From contig NZ_JANJYH010000012.1 of NCBI RefSeq assembly GCF_024609245.1, forward strand, positions 23,121 through 87,120: DNA of 64,000 nucleotides, read 5' to 3'. The stretch is from Haloarchaeobius sp. FL176. GTDB lineage: Archaea > Halobacteriota > Halobacteria > Halobacteriales > Natrialbaceae. The translations under genes and the position numbers were made by a program. Below the pieces are notes generated by a model. That model saw only the letters and a list, made by a program, of their open reading frames with translations, did not search any database and was not told the DNA's origin. The first letter of the stretch is position 1, and each line of letters opens with the position of its first letter. Positions 9,801 through 18,454 of this stretch are shown piece after piece.

Positions 9801-10328
9801 TTAATTGTCATCGGTCGTCCGCCGGGAGGGCACCTCGGGCTCGTCGATGACCCTCCCGGAGCGGTCCTGCAACGTGACGTGTGCCACGTAGACGGAGAGC
9901 TGGTCGGATTCCTCGCGGCTGCCGAAGCCCGCCGAGATGCTCGCCATCGATTCGAGGCGACTATCGAGTCGTCCGAGAATCGCCGGCCCGGCCGCGCTCG
10001 CCCCTTCGACGTTGGTCCATCTCTCGAACGCCGAGTAGCCGTGGCTGGAAACCTCCCCACCCGACCTCGTGGCCGGATATCGGACCGTGTCGTTGGCCTC
10101 GACGTACTCGTAGCGGTCGGCGGTGATTGTCTCCGTCGTCGAGACGGGTTCGGCCTCGCCCCGGGTCTGCTCGCCGGGCGAGAGCGCCGCGGTCGTCGTG
10201 GCGTTCGTGGTCGGTGTCTCGTCGGTCGTCGGTCCGTCGCCGCCCGCATCGAAGCTGCCGAGACAGCCGGCCGTGGCGACGGCCGCGGTCGTCGCGGTCG
10301 CTCCGAGGAACTGCCGTCTGGAGAGCAT
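9801..10328 (-). CDS. Tat-exported lipoprotein, function unknown
   Basis: The ATG at 10328 gives a 175-residue protein beginning MLSRRQFLGAT, a twin-arginine signal ending in a lipobox (TAGCLGSF), so it should be exported folded and anchored by a lipid. After a Thr-rich linker the mature part contains QTRGEAEPVSTTETI, a region with YVEANDTVRYPATRSGG, and a C-terminal LSVYVAHVTLQDRSGR strand. No known enzyme motif is seen. A start nine codons earlier exists but would put residues ahead of the Tat motif. Confidence 0.75.
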   Translation of the reverse strand: MLSRRQFLGATATTAAVATAGCLGSFDAGGDGPTTDETPTTNATTTAALSPGEQTRGEAEPVSTTETITADRYEYVEANDTVRYPATRSGGEVSSHGYSAFERWTNVEGASAAGPAILGRLDSRLESMASISAGFGSREESDQLSVYVAHVTLQDRSGRVIDEPEVPSRRTTDDN

Positions 10329-10444
10329 ACGGTAGCCGACGGTGATTTTCGACAAGTGCCTTGGGGTGCCGGGACCGAACTGTTTTCACACCCCGGACCG
10401 AACGACGGGACAGTGATTGGGGGCATCGTGGCCGGGTGGCTCGC

Positions 10445-10810
10445 GTGACCGACGAGGAGCGCGAGCGCGCCGTCGAAGAGTGGCAGGCGATGCTCGAAGA
10501 AGCCGGCGAGTTGACCCCGAATGCGGTCGAGAAAATAATGGCCGTCCACGGCGACCGCGGCAAGCACGCCATCGAGGCCGTTTCTGAGGAACGCGTGAAG
10601 CGGTACCGCGATTTCACCGTCGTCGTGGGCTACGAAGACGAGTACATCGTCGAGGACAGCGGCTGCACGTGCAAGGACGCCGAGTACAATCTGGACCCGG
10701 ACGACCCGACCGAGCTGTGCTGGCACGCCCTGGCGGTCCCCATCGCCGAGCGGGTCGACGCGGTGGACCACCACGACATGTGGTACTCCGAGGTCAGGGA
10801 GTTCCTCTGA
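10445..10810 (+). CDS. SWIM zinc-finger protein
   Basis: This 121-residue protein begins with a GTG. It is acidic, with a helical N-terminal half (EERERAVEEWQAMLEEAG) and a C-terminal SWIM motif: the cysteine pair in CTCKD, then a CWH about 20 residues later (pattern CxC-xn-CxH). SWIM domains bind one zinc and contact DNA or proteins, sometimes with recombination factors. The stop is 3 bp from the convergent hisH stop. The partner is unknown. Confidence 0.8.
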   Translation: MTDEERERAVEEWQAMLEEAGELTPNAVEKIMAVHGDRGKHAIEAVSEERVKRYRDFTVVVGYEDEYIVEDSGCTCKDAEYNLDPDDPTELCWHALAVPIAERVDAVDHHDMWYSEVREFL

Positions 10811-10813
10811 CGC

Positions 10814-11476
10814 TCACTCCGCACAGAGGTCGACGAAGTTGCGCAGGATGGTGAGGCCGGTCTCGCCGGACTTCTCCGGGTGGAACTGCGTGCCGAAGAC
10901 CGTGCCGTCGTCGTTGGCGACGATGGCGGGGAACGAGCCACCGTAGTCCGTCGTCGCGACGACCGCGTCCTCGTCGTCGGGCACGGCGTAGTAGGAGTGG
11001 ACGAAGTAGGCGTACCGCCCGTCAACACCTTCGACGAGCGGGTGCTCGCGCTGGATCGAGAGGTCGTTCCAGCCCATGTGGGGGACCGTCTGGCCCGTCT
11101 CGAAGCGGACGTTCCGGCCGGGAACCAGGTCCAGGCCCTTCACGTCGCCCTGTCCCTCGCGTTCGGCCTCCTCGCTCTCGGTCAGCAGCATCTGCATCCC
11201 GAGACAGATGCCGAACAGCGGCGTGTCGGAGTCGGCGACCTCGACGAGTGCGTCCCGCACCGATTCGGCGTTCTCCATCCCCTCGCCGAACGCACCGACG
11301 CCCGGGAGGACGACGCCGTCGGCTTCGCCGAACGCCTCGGGGTCGCTCTCGATGCTGACCGACGCGCCGGCCCGTTCGAGACCACGGGAGACGCTCCGGA
11401 GGTTCCCCAGCCCGTAGTCCACCACGACGATGTCCGCGAGTGTCTCCTGCTCGCGGGAGCGCGACTGCGTACTCAT
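10814..11476 (-). CDS. hisH: Imidazole glycerol phosphate synthase glutaminase subunit HisH
   Basis: This 220-residue class I glutamine amidotransferase releases ammonia for HisF in histidine biosynthesis. It shows VVVDYGLGNLRSVSRGLERAG, the oxyanion segment VLPGVGAFGEGM, the nucleophile motif FGICLGMQML and the C-terminal FGTQFHPEKSG with the catalytic His and Glu. The ATG at 11476 is preferred to one 18 codons upstream because the latter adds unconserved sequence. HisF is not next to it here. Confidence 0.95.
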   Translation of the reverse strand: MSTQSRSREQETLADIVVVDYGLGNLRSVSRGLERAGASVSIESDPEAFGEADGVVLPGVGAFGEGMENAESVRDALVEVADSDTPLFGICLGMQMLLTESEEAEREGQGDVKGLDLVPGRNVRFETGQTVPHMGWNDLSIQREHPLVEGVDGRYAYFVHSYYAVPDDEDAVVATTDYGGSFPAIVANDDGTVFGTQFHPEKSGETGLTILRNFVDLCAE

Positions 11477-11844
11477 GAGCGATAGTTCAGCGTCGCGGCG
11501 CAAGTGCGTTTCCGTTCCGGTCACGTTCACCCCGGAGACGGTGGGCCCGAAGACGTTCTGTCCGCCGCCGCTCGCCCCTGATTCTCTCCCAAGAAAAACC
11601 CGATATGTTGTCTACATATCCCACGGAGCCACAGCGGTGAGACGGTCGCCGTGCTGACGCCCAGCGTCCGCTATCGAGCTTGTATCGCCAGAAGAACATC
11701 ACAAACCGCCAGAGGCCGCCTCGGAAGCGTGCCGAAATGGCGAGTCGGGGCGTCTCGCCCCATCCAGACGTTGCCCTACGTAGTTCTATGTAGATAGATT
11801 AGGAACTTTTAATAGCAACATCAAGAACTATGAATTGATTCGCA
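11477..11844. promoter_or_regulatory. Intergenic region holding hisH and phnD promoters
   Basis: This is 368 bp without a convincing gene. The phnD-proximal end is AT-rich (gaacttttaatagc, about 11803-11816) and probably holds a TATA element. Just upstream, ctacgtagttctatgtag forms a short imperfect inverted repeat (about 11776-11793), a possible regulator site for the transporter operon. Confidence 0.45.
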
Positions 11845-12774
11845 ATGGAAAGTCGACGCAACTTCCTCAAGGCCGCTGGCGCAGCAACCACGGCTGGGAT
11901 GGTGGGTGCTGCAGGATGTCTCGGTTCGTTCGGAGGCGACCCCTACGTGGACGGTCAGATGACCTTCCTGATGTCGCCGACCGAACCACAGGACCAGATG
12001 AAAGCTCAGTACGAGCCGATCGGCGAGCGTTTCGTCGACCACATCGACCCCATCGGCGAGGACGACCTGCAGATGAGCTACTCCGAGGACTACGGCGCAA
12101 CACTCGAGGGCCTCGACAGCGGCAACGCCGACGTCGCCGAGACAGGTCCGTTCGCCGCCGCACTCGGTGTCAACTCCGACAAGGTCGACATCGTCCTCCA
12201 GCGAAAGGCGTACGGTGGCTGGGAGTACTCCAGCTTCATCGTGGCCCCCAAGGGCTCGGACATCGAGGAGCCGAGCGACCTCGAGGGCGCCGACATCGCC
12301 TTCGCCGACGCGCTGAGCGCGAGTGGTTCGCTCTACCCGCTCTCGATGATCAAGGAGGAGACCGACCTCTCGCTCCCCGAGGAGCCGGGGAGTGCGACCG
12401 GTGCTGACTTCAACCCGCAGTGGACGACCCACATCGAGGCGTCAAACGCGGCAGCCGACGGAACGGTCGACGCGGCTGGCGTGGGCGACTTCGCCTACTT
12501 CACGAACGAGGACGAACTGCAGGTCGTCGCCGAGCGTAGCGGCATCCCGCGCGCGCCCATCGTCGTCTCGCCCGAACTCAGCGACGACGAGAAGGAGAAT
12601 ATCGTCACCGCGTTCACCGAGGCGCCCGACGAGATGTACTACGGTGCCGACGGCGAGGCTGACACCGACGACGACGTGTGGTTCGACGACGTCCGCGAAC
12701 GTGGCGTCGACACGTACCAGCCGGTCGTCGATACCGCCGAGAACCTCGGCTACGGCGAAGAGATCTTCGGATAA
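11845..12774 (+). CDS. phnD: Phosphate/phosphite/phosphonate ABC transporter substrate-binding lipoprotein
   Basis: This 309-residue PhnD-like protein opens with MESRRNFLKAAG and the lipobox AAGCLGSF, a Tat lipoprotein signal. The mature domain shows the family pattern TFLMSPTEPQDQMKAQYEPI, a GLDSGNADVAETGPFA segment that in PhnD-type proteins shapes the anion site, and IVSPELSDDEKENIV. It captures phosphonate, phosphite or a related anion outside the cell. It is first of three co-directional genes (phnD-phnC-phnE, spacings 36 and 1 bp). No C-P lyase or phosphonatase gene is visible, so the ligand is open. Confidence 0.88.
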   Translation: MESRRNFLKAAGAATTAGMVGAAGCLGSFGGDPYVDGQMTFLMSPTEPQDQMKAQYEPIGERFVDHIDPIGEDDLQMSYSEDYGATLEGLDSGNADVAETGPFAAALGVNSDKVDIVLQRKAYGGWEYSSFIVAPKGSDIEEPSDLEGADIAFADALSASGSLYPLSMIKEETDLSLPEEPGSATGADFNPQWTTHIEASNAAADGTVDAAGVGDFAYFTNEDELQVVAERSGIPRAPIVVSPELSDDEKENIVTAFTEAPDEMYYGADGEADTDDDVWFDDVRERGVDTYQPVVDTAENLGYGEEIFG

Positions 12775-12810
12775 CACCGCTCAACAGTCAACCCGTTTTA
12801 GCACCGCAAA

Positions 12811-13566
12811 ATGGCAACTATTTCCGTCAACAACGTATCGAAAATCTACGGCGACACCGTCGCACTCGACGATGTCTCGTTCGAGATCTCTGACGGCGAG
12901 TTCGTCGTCCTGCTCGGGCCGTCCGGAGCCGGGAAGTCGACCCTGCTTCGGATACTGAACGGCCTCACGACGCCCACCGAGGGGACGGTCGAGTTCAACG
13001 GACAGCCCATCGATTCGATGCCGACGAGCAACGTCGGAATGGTCTTCCAGATGCACTACCTCGTCGAGGGGCTCAGCGCGTACAAGAACACGCTCTCCGG
13101 TGCCCTCAGTCGTTCCTCCACGTTCGGTAGTCTGCTCAACCGGTTCGGGGAGGAGGACAAGCAGATGGCGCTCGAGGCGCTGGACACCGTCGGCCTCCTC
13201 GAGGAGGCCGAACAACGTGCGAGCAGCATGAGCGGCGGGCAGCAACAGCGCGTCGGCATCGCCCGTGCGCTCACCCAGAACCCCGACCTCCTGCTCGCGG
13301 ACGAGCCGGTCGCGAGTCTCGACCCGAAGGCGGCCCAGGACGTCATGGAGTACATGCGCCGGGCGGCTGTCGACAGGAACCTCACCTCCATCGTGAGCCT
13401 CCATCAGGTCAACATCGCCCGCGAGTTCGGCGACCGGTTCATCGGCCTGAACGAGGGCGAACTCATCTTCAACGGGGACCGCGAGGATCTGACGATGGAC
13501 GTCGTAGACCGCATCTACTACGGGGAAGAGAGCGCCGAGAACGACGAAGGAATTCAGCACATCTAA
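12811..13566 (+). CDS. phnC: Phosphonate-type ABC transporter ATP-binding protein
   Basis: This 251-residue ABC ATPase has Walker A GPSGAGKSTLLR, the Q-loop region MVFQMHYLVEG, signature MSGGQQQRVGIARAL, Walker B LLLADEPVASLDP and the H-loop histidine in VSLHQVN. The length and the SRSS...LLNRF insertion match PhnC. It powers uptake by PhnE. It lies 36 bp after phnD and 1 bp before phnE. Confidence 0.92.
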   Translation: MATISVNNVSKIYGDTVALDDVSFEISDGEFVVLLGPSGAGKSTLLRILNGLTTPTEGTVEFNGQPIDSMPTSNVGMVFQMHYLVEGLSAYKNTLSGALSRSSTFGSLLNRFGEEDKQMALEALDTVGLLEEAEQRASSMSGGQQQRVGIARALTQNPDLLLADEPVASLDPKAAQDVMEYMRRAAVDRNLTSIVSLHQVNIAREFGDRFIGLNEGELIFNGDREDLTMDVVDRIYYGEESAENDEGIQHI

Positions 13567-13567
13567 C

Positions 13568-14617
13568 ATGGCGTCAGAAGACTCATCACGGGGCGACAAC
13601 CGGATCCGCAAGAAGCTCGAACAGCTCGACCGCGCCTCCCGGAACCGGCAGCTCCTCTATCTGGCTGGTATCCTGGTGCTGCTCACACTGACCGCCGGTG
13701 GACTGTGGTTCGTCGAACTGACCGTCGGGCTGCTCTACCGGAACCTGCCGGGGTGGACCGAGTTCCTCAGTGGCTTCGTACCGCCGGACTTCGTCGACCT
13801 GACACAACAGACGAAGGATCAAGAGATCGGCGGTCTCGAAGCCATCGTCCAGACGCTGCTGCATCCGCAGTGGTTCGTCTCGTCGGTCCTGAGTGCCGAA
13901 CTCGGCGAGGCGAGCGTCCTCGTGAGTTCGGCCGTGCTGACCGTCATCATGGGATTCCTGGGGACCGTACTGGGATTCCCGCTCGCACTCATCCTGGGCA
14001 TCCTCGGCTCCGAACGGGTCGTTCCGTTCCCGTTCAACTTCGTGTTCCGGGGCATCATGAGCACCATCCGTGCGGTGCCGGCACTGATCTGGGCGCTCAT
14101 CTTCGTCCCGCTGACCGGGTTCGGTCCGGTCACCGGGGTGCTCGCGATCGGGACCGACACCATCGGGAACCTCGGTCGCCTCCTGACCGACGAACTCGAG
14201 GAGGTCGAAGACGGCCCCATCGAGGCGGTCGGCTCGACCGGTGCATCGAGTCTGCAGACTATCATCTTCGGGATGCTGAGCCAGGTGTACAACGGCTACG
14301 TCGCGTGGACGCTGTACGTCTTCGAGATCAACACCCGCATCGCAATCGGTCTCGGTGTCATCGGCGTCGGCGGGATCGGACAGTACATCCAGGCGAAGAT
14401 CAGTCTCGGAGCGTTCGGGTCGCCGAGCGCCTACCCGCAGGCTGCGGCGGGAATTCTGGTCGTGGTCTTCATCGTCCTGACTGTCGAGATGACCTCTTCG
14501 CGTGTGCGGTCGTACATGCGCCCCGGAGAGGATCAGGGACGCGGTATCCTCGATATCATCCGGGACCTCGGTGACATGGACAAGTGGATGGGCTCCGAGA
14601 AGCCCAAGAAGGACTAG
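13568..14617 (+). CDS. phnE: Phosphonate-type ABC transporter permease
   Basis: This 349-residue permease has about six membrane helices. The BPD_transp-1 coupling segment is recognisable around FRGIMSTIRAVPALIWALIF and GPIEAVGSTGASSLQTIIFG. A long N-terminal region precedes the transmembrane domain. It forms the channel with the PhnC ATPase. Its TAG stop shares the four bases ctag with the stop of the convergent glycosylase gene. Confidence 0.9.
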   Translation: MASEDSSRGDNRIRKKLEQLDRASRNRQLLYLAGILVLLTLTAGGLWFVELTVGLLYRNLPGWTEFLSGFVPPDFVDLTQQTKDQEIGGLEAIVQTLLHPQWFVSSVLSAELGEASVLVSSAVLTVIMGFLGTVLGFPLALILGILGSERVVPFPFNFVFRGIMSTIRAVPALIWALIFVPLTGFGPVTGVLAIGTDTIGNLGRLLTDELEEVEDGPIEAVGSTGASSLQTIIFGMLSQVYNGYVAWTLYVFEINTRIAIGLGVIGVGGIGQYIQAKISLGAFGSPSAYPQAAAGILVVVFIVLTVEMTSSRVRSYMRPGEDQGRGILDIIRDLGDMDKWMGSEKPKKD

Positions 14618-15213
14618 AACTCGCCGAGACGGGACTGCCCGTCGCTCCCTTCCTCGCGGCCGCCGACCAGGTCGGCGGCGCTCTCTATGGCCGAGACGAA
14701 CGTCTCTTTCTGACTCGGATCGTACAGCGTCGCCGCGGGATGGACACAGACGAGGAGGCGACGCGGCTCCCCCTCGATGCGGACGTCGGTGAGGCTCCCG
14801 GCCTCGTTCGTCACCGCGACGGAGCGCCCGAGCAGGTGTTCGGCGGGCACCTTCCCGAGAGTGACGAGCACTGCCGGGTCGACGAGGTCGATCTCGCGCT
14901 CGAGGTGCGGCCGGCAGTTCGCGAGCTCCTCCGCGTGTGGGTCGCGGTTCTCCGGCGGCCGGCACCGCACGCAGTTGGTGATGCGGACCGTCTCGCGGTC
15001 GAGGCCGACCTCGCGGAGCGTCTCGGTGAGCACGTCGCCGGAGCGCCCGACGAACGGCTCGCCTTCCTCGTCCTCGTTCGCGCCGGGGGCCTCGCCGACG
15101 AACAGTACGTCCGCGTCGGCTGGTCCGACACCGTTGACGATCCGGCTGCGCGAGTCACAGAGCGCCGGACACTGCTCGCAGTCGTGGACCTCCAGCCCGT
15201 CCATGGTCTCCAT
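14614..15213 (-). CDS. Family 4 uracil-DNA glycosylase
   Basis: This 199-residue protein is of the iron-sulfur UDG type that removes uracil from DNA. Cysteines for the 4Fe-4S cluster are in CEQCPALC near the N-terminus and TNCVRCRPPENR mid-protein. Motif 1 is LFVGEAPGANEDEEGEPFVG and motif 2 VHPAATLYDP, with the catalytic region as in UDGa. Uracil excision matters for high-GC genomes prone to cytosine deamination. It is convergent with phnE, and a DUF99 gene follows upstream on the same strand. Confidence 0.9.
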   Translation of the reverse strand: METMDGLEVHDCEQCPALCDSRSRIVNGVGPADADVLFVGEAPGANEDEEGEPFVGRSGDVLTETLREVGLDRETVRITNCVRCRPPENRDPHAEELANCRPHLEREIDLVDPAVLVTLGKVPAEHLLGRSVAVTNEAGSLTDVRIEGEPRRLLVCVHPAATLYDPSQKETFVSAIESAADLVGGREEGSDGQSRLGEF

Positions 15214-15271
15214 ACGCCTTCACGCGTGGCGGGCCCACCTAACCGCTACGCTCTGTGGCCGCCCGGCGGTC

Positions 15272-15826
15272 TCAGGCCCGGCGGAGCTCGTCGCCGGCTC
15301 GGGCGGCAAACCGGGCGACACGGAGCGGTTCCGGTCGTCCTCCTTCGGGGGTGAACGCCCGGACAACGTCGCGGGCCTCGCTGTCGTCGATGCCGACGGC
15401 GCGCACGTACACGTTCTCGCCGTTGACCTCGACAGGCGTTCGCGACGGCTGGCGGTGGTACACTGCGAGCCGGTGTTCGCGTGCCGTGCCGTCGAAGGCG
15501 TCCTCGATAGCGGTTTCGAGCCCCGCGCTCGCCTCGAACGTCACCGAGAGGACCGGCCGGTCGACCGCGTCGTGGACCGCGTGAAGGTCGACGACGTTGT
15601 ACCACGCCAGCGCGATACCGGCGAGGACGACGTAGCGTACGTCGTCCCGACCGAGTCGTTGGACCGTCTCGACGACGGCGTCGGTCGCGTCGCTCCCGCC
15701 GACCGTACACGTCCCAAAGGAGAGGCCATCGACAGTACGGTCCGCCCTGACGACGACGCCGGCGAGCGTGCTCACGCCGCCCTGCGTGGACTCTGCGATA
15801 CCGACCGCCCGCACGCCGGCTTTCAT
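15272..15826 (-). CDS. DUF99 (UPF0215) family protein
   Basis: This 184-residue protein matches the archaeal DUF99 family: N-terminal VRAVGIAEST, the VVLAGIALAWYNVVDLHAV core with the invariant AGI/YNVVD pattern, and VLSVTFEASAGLETAI. The family has a fold related to endonuclease V, but its biological role is not established. The start is 4 bp after the stop of the DUF5786 gene, so they form an operon. Confidence 0.88.
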   Translation of the reverse strand: MKAGVRAVGIAESTQGGVSTLAGVVVRADRTVDGLSFGTCTVGGSDATDAVVETVQRLGRDDVRYVVLAGIALAWYNVVDLHAVHDAVDRPVLSVTFEASAGLETAIEDAFDGTAREHRLAVYHRQPSRTPVEVNGENVYVRAVGIDDSEARDVVRAFTPEGGRPEPLRVARFAARAGDELRRA

Positions 15827-15830
15827 CCCG

Positions 15831-16007
15831 TCAGCCGTCGTCTTTGATGTCTTTCAGTCGATTTATGAGTTCGTCGCTGCTGGCTCCGTTCTCGAACTCG
15901 ATTCGTCCCTGGTGGTCGTTCTCGCGCGAATCGACCGACTCTTCGTCGAGATCTGTGTCTATGCTCTGGTTGTTCTGTTCCGATTCGTCGTAGCTCCCGA
16001 AACCCAT
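15831..16007 (-). CDS. DUF5786 small haloarchaeal protein
   Basis: This short gene (58 residues) begins MGFGSYDESEQNN and ends RLKDIKDDG. The MGFGSYDESEQ opening is the hallmark I associate with DUF5786, a small acidic family restricted to haloarchaea with unknown function. It is 4 bp upstream of the DUF99 gene and has an AT-rich leader (tacactgtacaataatc, its reverse strand). The very polar sequence suggests a soluble, partly disordered protein. Confidence 0.8.
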   Translation of the reverse strand: MGFGSYDESEQNNQSIDTDLDEESVDSRENDHQGRIEFENGASSDELINRLKDIKDDG

Positions 16008-16150
16008 ACACTGTACAATAATCGTGGAGGACTCAAAAAAACCACGGCGGAGAACCCGTTCGAATTACGTTCGGCAATATCTGCTGGAAACTTTCTGTGC
16101 GCGTTGCAGGCTCCAGTCAGCACTTAAGTGATGCTGTCGTACGGCGAGGT

Positions 16151-16765
16151 ATGGAAGTCCACAACGTCACTGCCGGCGCGGCGACGTTCACCTGCAACGC
16201 ATACCTCGCCGTCGGCGACCGGACGGTACTCGTCGACGCGGGGGCCATGGACGGCGTCGTCGAGGTCGTCCGCGAACACACCGACCACCTCGACGCGGTC
16301 GTGCTCACCCACCAGCACGGCGACCACGTCGCCCAGCTCGACGCCGTCTGCGAGGCGTTCGACGACCCGGACTGTTACGCCTACGGCGACCACCCGCGAC
16401 GCACCCACGCCATCACCGACGGCGACGACCTCGTCATCGGCGACGAGCGCTTCGAAGTCGTCTACACCCCCGGCCACGCCACCGACCACGTCTCCCTCGT
16501 CAGCGACAGCAGCCTGTTCAGCGGCGACGTCGTCGTCCACGACGACGGCGCGTTCGACTACGGCAGCTTCGGTCGGACCGACATGGCCGGCCAGTCTCGC
16601 GAACGGCTCATCGAGAGCATCCACACCCTGCTCGAACGCATGCCCGACACAGTCGAGCACATGTACGCCGGCCACGGCGAGACCTTCCACGGTGACGTCC
16701 GCGACGTCGTCGAGACCGCACTCGACCGGGCCGAGAACCGCGAGCCGAAGTACCCCGACGAGTAG
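16151..16765 (+). CDS. MBL-fold metal-dependent hydrolase
   Basis: This 204-residue metallo-beta-lactamase fold protein has LTHQHGDHVAQLD (HxHxDH) at about residues 53-65, the third-ligand region YTPGHATDHVSL, LFSGDVVV with the bridging Asp, and the last histidine in MYAGHGETFHG. These would hold two zinc ions. Glyoxalase II-like or general thioester hydrolases share this layout; the substrate is unknown. The ATG at 16151 gives MEVHNVTAG and is preferred to an upstream ATG at 16097 that adds non-conserved residues. Confidence 0.88.
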   Translation: MEVHNVTAGAATFTCNAYLAVGDRTVLVDAGAMDGVVEVVREHTDHLDAVVLTHQHGDHVAQLDAVCEAFDDPDCYAYGDHPRRTHAITDGDDLVIGDERFEVVYTPGHATDHVSLVSDSSLFSGDVVVHDDGAFDYGSFGRTDMAGQSRERLIESIHTLLERMPDTVEHMYAGHGETFHGDVRDVVETALDRAENREPKYPDE

Positions 16766-16823
16766 CTGCGTCCTGCGAGTGTGGCCACTCCACGCGCGAG
16801 TGAGACGAGAAAGACGACTGCGA

Positions 16824-16973
16824 TTATGCGGCGCGCGCTTCCTTCGCCTTCGGGCGGAGCTTCTTGTAGCCGCACTTGCGGCACTTGTCCGCCCGCTTCG
16901 GGTTCCGCGCGTTGCAGCGCATGCAGATCATCTTCTCGAGCGACCGTTTCTCCGCAGCCTCGAATCGTGCCAT
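16824..16973 (-). CDS. rpl40e: 50S ribosomal protein L40e
   Basis: A 49-residue zinc-ribbon protein from the ATG at 16973: [20 protein letters not shown], then [20 protein letters not shown]. The two CxxC knuckles and the basic tail are diagnostic of archaeal L40e, a large-subunit protein. A longer in-frame start at 17075 is not credible because the extra residues are outside the family. It is convergent with the MBL gene. Confidence 0.95.
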   Translation of the reverse strand: MARFEAAEKRSLEKMICMRCNARNPKRADKCRKCGYKKLRPKAKEARAA

Positions 16974-17040
16974 ACTCCTCCCTACACCGTGCTGCGCGTA
17001 AAAGCGTTTCCGAGTGCGTCCGCGAGTTTTCTGGGTCGTG

Positions 17041-17330
17041 TGGTCGAACGGGACTGGAGTCACTGCTGGCGACACCAGCCAGAAAGCCCGGTCAGTCGGT
17101 AGGAAATGCGGGGACTCGGACAGCCAGCGGTCCTCGCTCCCTTTCAGCCCCTCCCCCGACCGTACCGCACCTCATTCCTCCCCAGCCGATTCGCTCGCGC
17201 GAGTTCGGCTCGCGGCCTTCGGCACGCTCACGGGTCGCTTTGCTCCCCGTTCACAGTCGCGGTTCTCACTCGCTACGCTCGTTCCGAACCGCGCACCTCT
17301 CGCCAGCCGCGCGCCAGTGGTTAAAATCCG
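17041..17330. repeat. Dispersed intergenic repeat, copy A
   Basis: Within the 500-bp gap between rpl40e and tsr3 (16974-17476) lie blocks shared with copy B near 29.7 kb: agccagaaagcccgg (about 17077), ccctttcagcccc followed by accgcacctcattcctcc and cccagccga (about 17139-17189), then gcggccttcggcacgctc (17212-17229) and cgccagccgcgcgccag (about 17301-17317). The blocks keep their order and are separated by variable stretches. I see no protein in it. The rest of the gap (17340-17476) holds nothing I recognise. Confidence 0.65.
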
Positions 17331-17476
17331 GTAGCCATCGAGCCTCCCCTTCAAATACCAACCCGCAACCAGACTCGACGTGACGTGAGAACGGTCGCAC
17401 GAGGGCCGAGGCGGGAGCACGGCACACCCTCGCGCGCAGTGCACGGACTGGAGGGAGTGCGCGTGCCGTCTGTTCG

Positions 17477-17974
17477 CTATTCCGCTTCGTCGACGAGGTA
17501 GTCGTCCTGGACCGCGACGACCTCGGTGGAGTCGGCACAGGCCGCGTAGCGCCGCAGCGGTTCCTCGTTGAGTTCGAGGAACGTCTCGCCCCAGGTGAAC
17601 TTCGCGAGGATGCGCTCGGCGTGGTCGCGCTCGCCGAGGATGCACAGCGCCGCGGCCAGCGCCTCGACGGTCGTCAGCGCGAACGGCTTCCCGAAATTCA
17701 CCGGGTTGGCGGCGACGAGAAACGGGAGCGCCCGGTGCTCGCCGCGGAGGTCGAACGCAGCCACGTCCGCGCTCTCCCACGAGCAGTCGAGCGCGACGAG
17801 GGTTTCGGGGTCGTCGGCCGGCGAGAGCGCCTGCTCCGCGTGTGGGTCCAGCACCAGCCCGTACGGAGTCGCCCGGTTCGAGCGGTGCAGCTCGGCGAGG
17901 TCGAACTTCGCGAGCTTCCGGGCCGTGCACTTGTCGGGGTCGTCGTCGCCCTCGTACCGGGCGTGGAGCTTCAC
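17477..17974 (-). CDS. tsr3: Tsr3 (DUF367) rRNA aminocarboxypropyltransferase
   Basis: This 165-residue protein starts with [24 protein letters not shown]. Family motifs are [45 protein letters not shown] and [11 protein letters not shown]. Tsr3 transfers an aminocarboxypropyl group from SAM to a hypermodified uridine of small-subunit rRNA. Gene length and motif order are normal for archaea. Confidence 0.93.
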   Translation of the reverse strand: MKLHARYEGDDDPDKCTARKLAKFDLAELHRSNRATPYGLVLDPHAEQALSPADDPETLVALDCSWESADVAAFDLRGEHRALPFLVAANPVNFGKPFALTTVEALAAALCILGERDHAERILAKFTWGETFLELNEEPLRRYAACADSTEVVAVQDDYLVDEAE

Positions 17975-18010
17975 ACCTCCCGTTGCCCGGCAGTGGGCAA
18001 AAGCGCCACG

Positions 18011-18427
18011 CTACACCAGTCGGTCGTACAGCGCGTCGATGTCGACCAGCGTCAGCTCCCGCTCCTGCATCGTCGCGATGTGGTCCGTGCGCTCGCCGAC
18101 GGTCTGGCCGTCCATCGTCTCGAACAACTCCGCGAGGAACGGCTCCATCGCACCCCGAAGCTCGTCGTAGGTCGTCCGTACCTGCCCAGTCCGCAGGTCG
18201 ACGAGCACGGTCCCGCCGCGTTCGGCCACCTCGTAGCCGAGGAACTGCGGATGGACCGCCCGTTCGAGCCGTGCGAGGTCGTAGAGCCGTAGCAAAGAGT
18301 GCAGCGAGCCGTAGCCCTGATAGACCGTGTCGTCGTCGCTCTCGACGGCGAACTCCACGTGGTCAGAGGGCCCGGTCACCGCGGCCTCCCAGCCGCCGTG
18401 GACGCCCTGGAGTTGGAACCGAACCAT
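18011..18427 (-). CDS. Hypothetical protein
   Basis: This 138-residue protein runs from the ATG at 18427: MVRFQLQGVHGGWEAAVTG, then a DLARLERAVHPQFLGYEVAE segment, a VLVDLRTGQVRTTYDEL strand-helix and a helical acidic C-terminus. GC-rich codon positions support it as real. I recognise no family. An upstream frame extension to 18886 is arginine-rich and looks non-coding. It lies next to the SpoIIM-like remnant on the same strand. Confidence 0.65.
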   Translation of the reverse strand: MVRFQLQGVHGGWEAAVTGPSDHVEFAVESDDDTVYQGYGSLHSLLRLYDLARLERAVHPQFLGYEVAERGGTVLVDLRTGQVRTTYDELRGAMEPFLAELFETMDGQTVGERTDHIATMQERELTLVDIDALYDRLV

Positions 18428-18454
18428 GTAGGAGCGGTGGTCGCAAGCAGTGAA

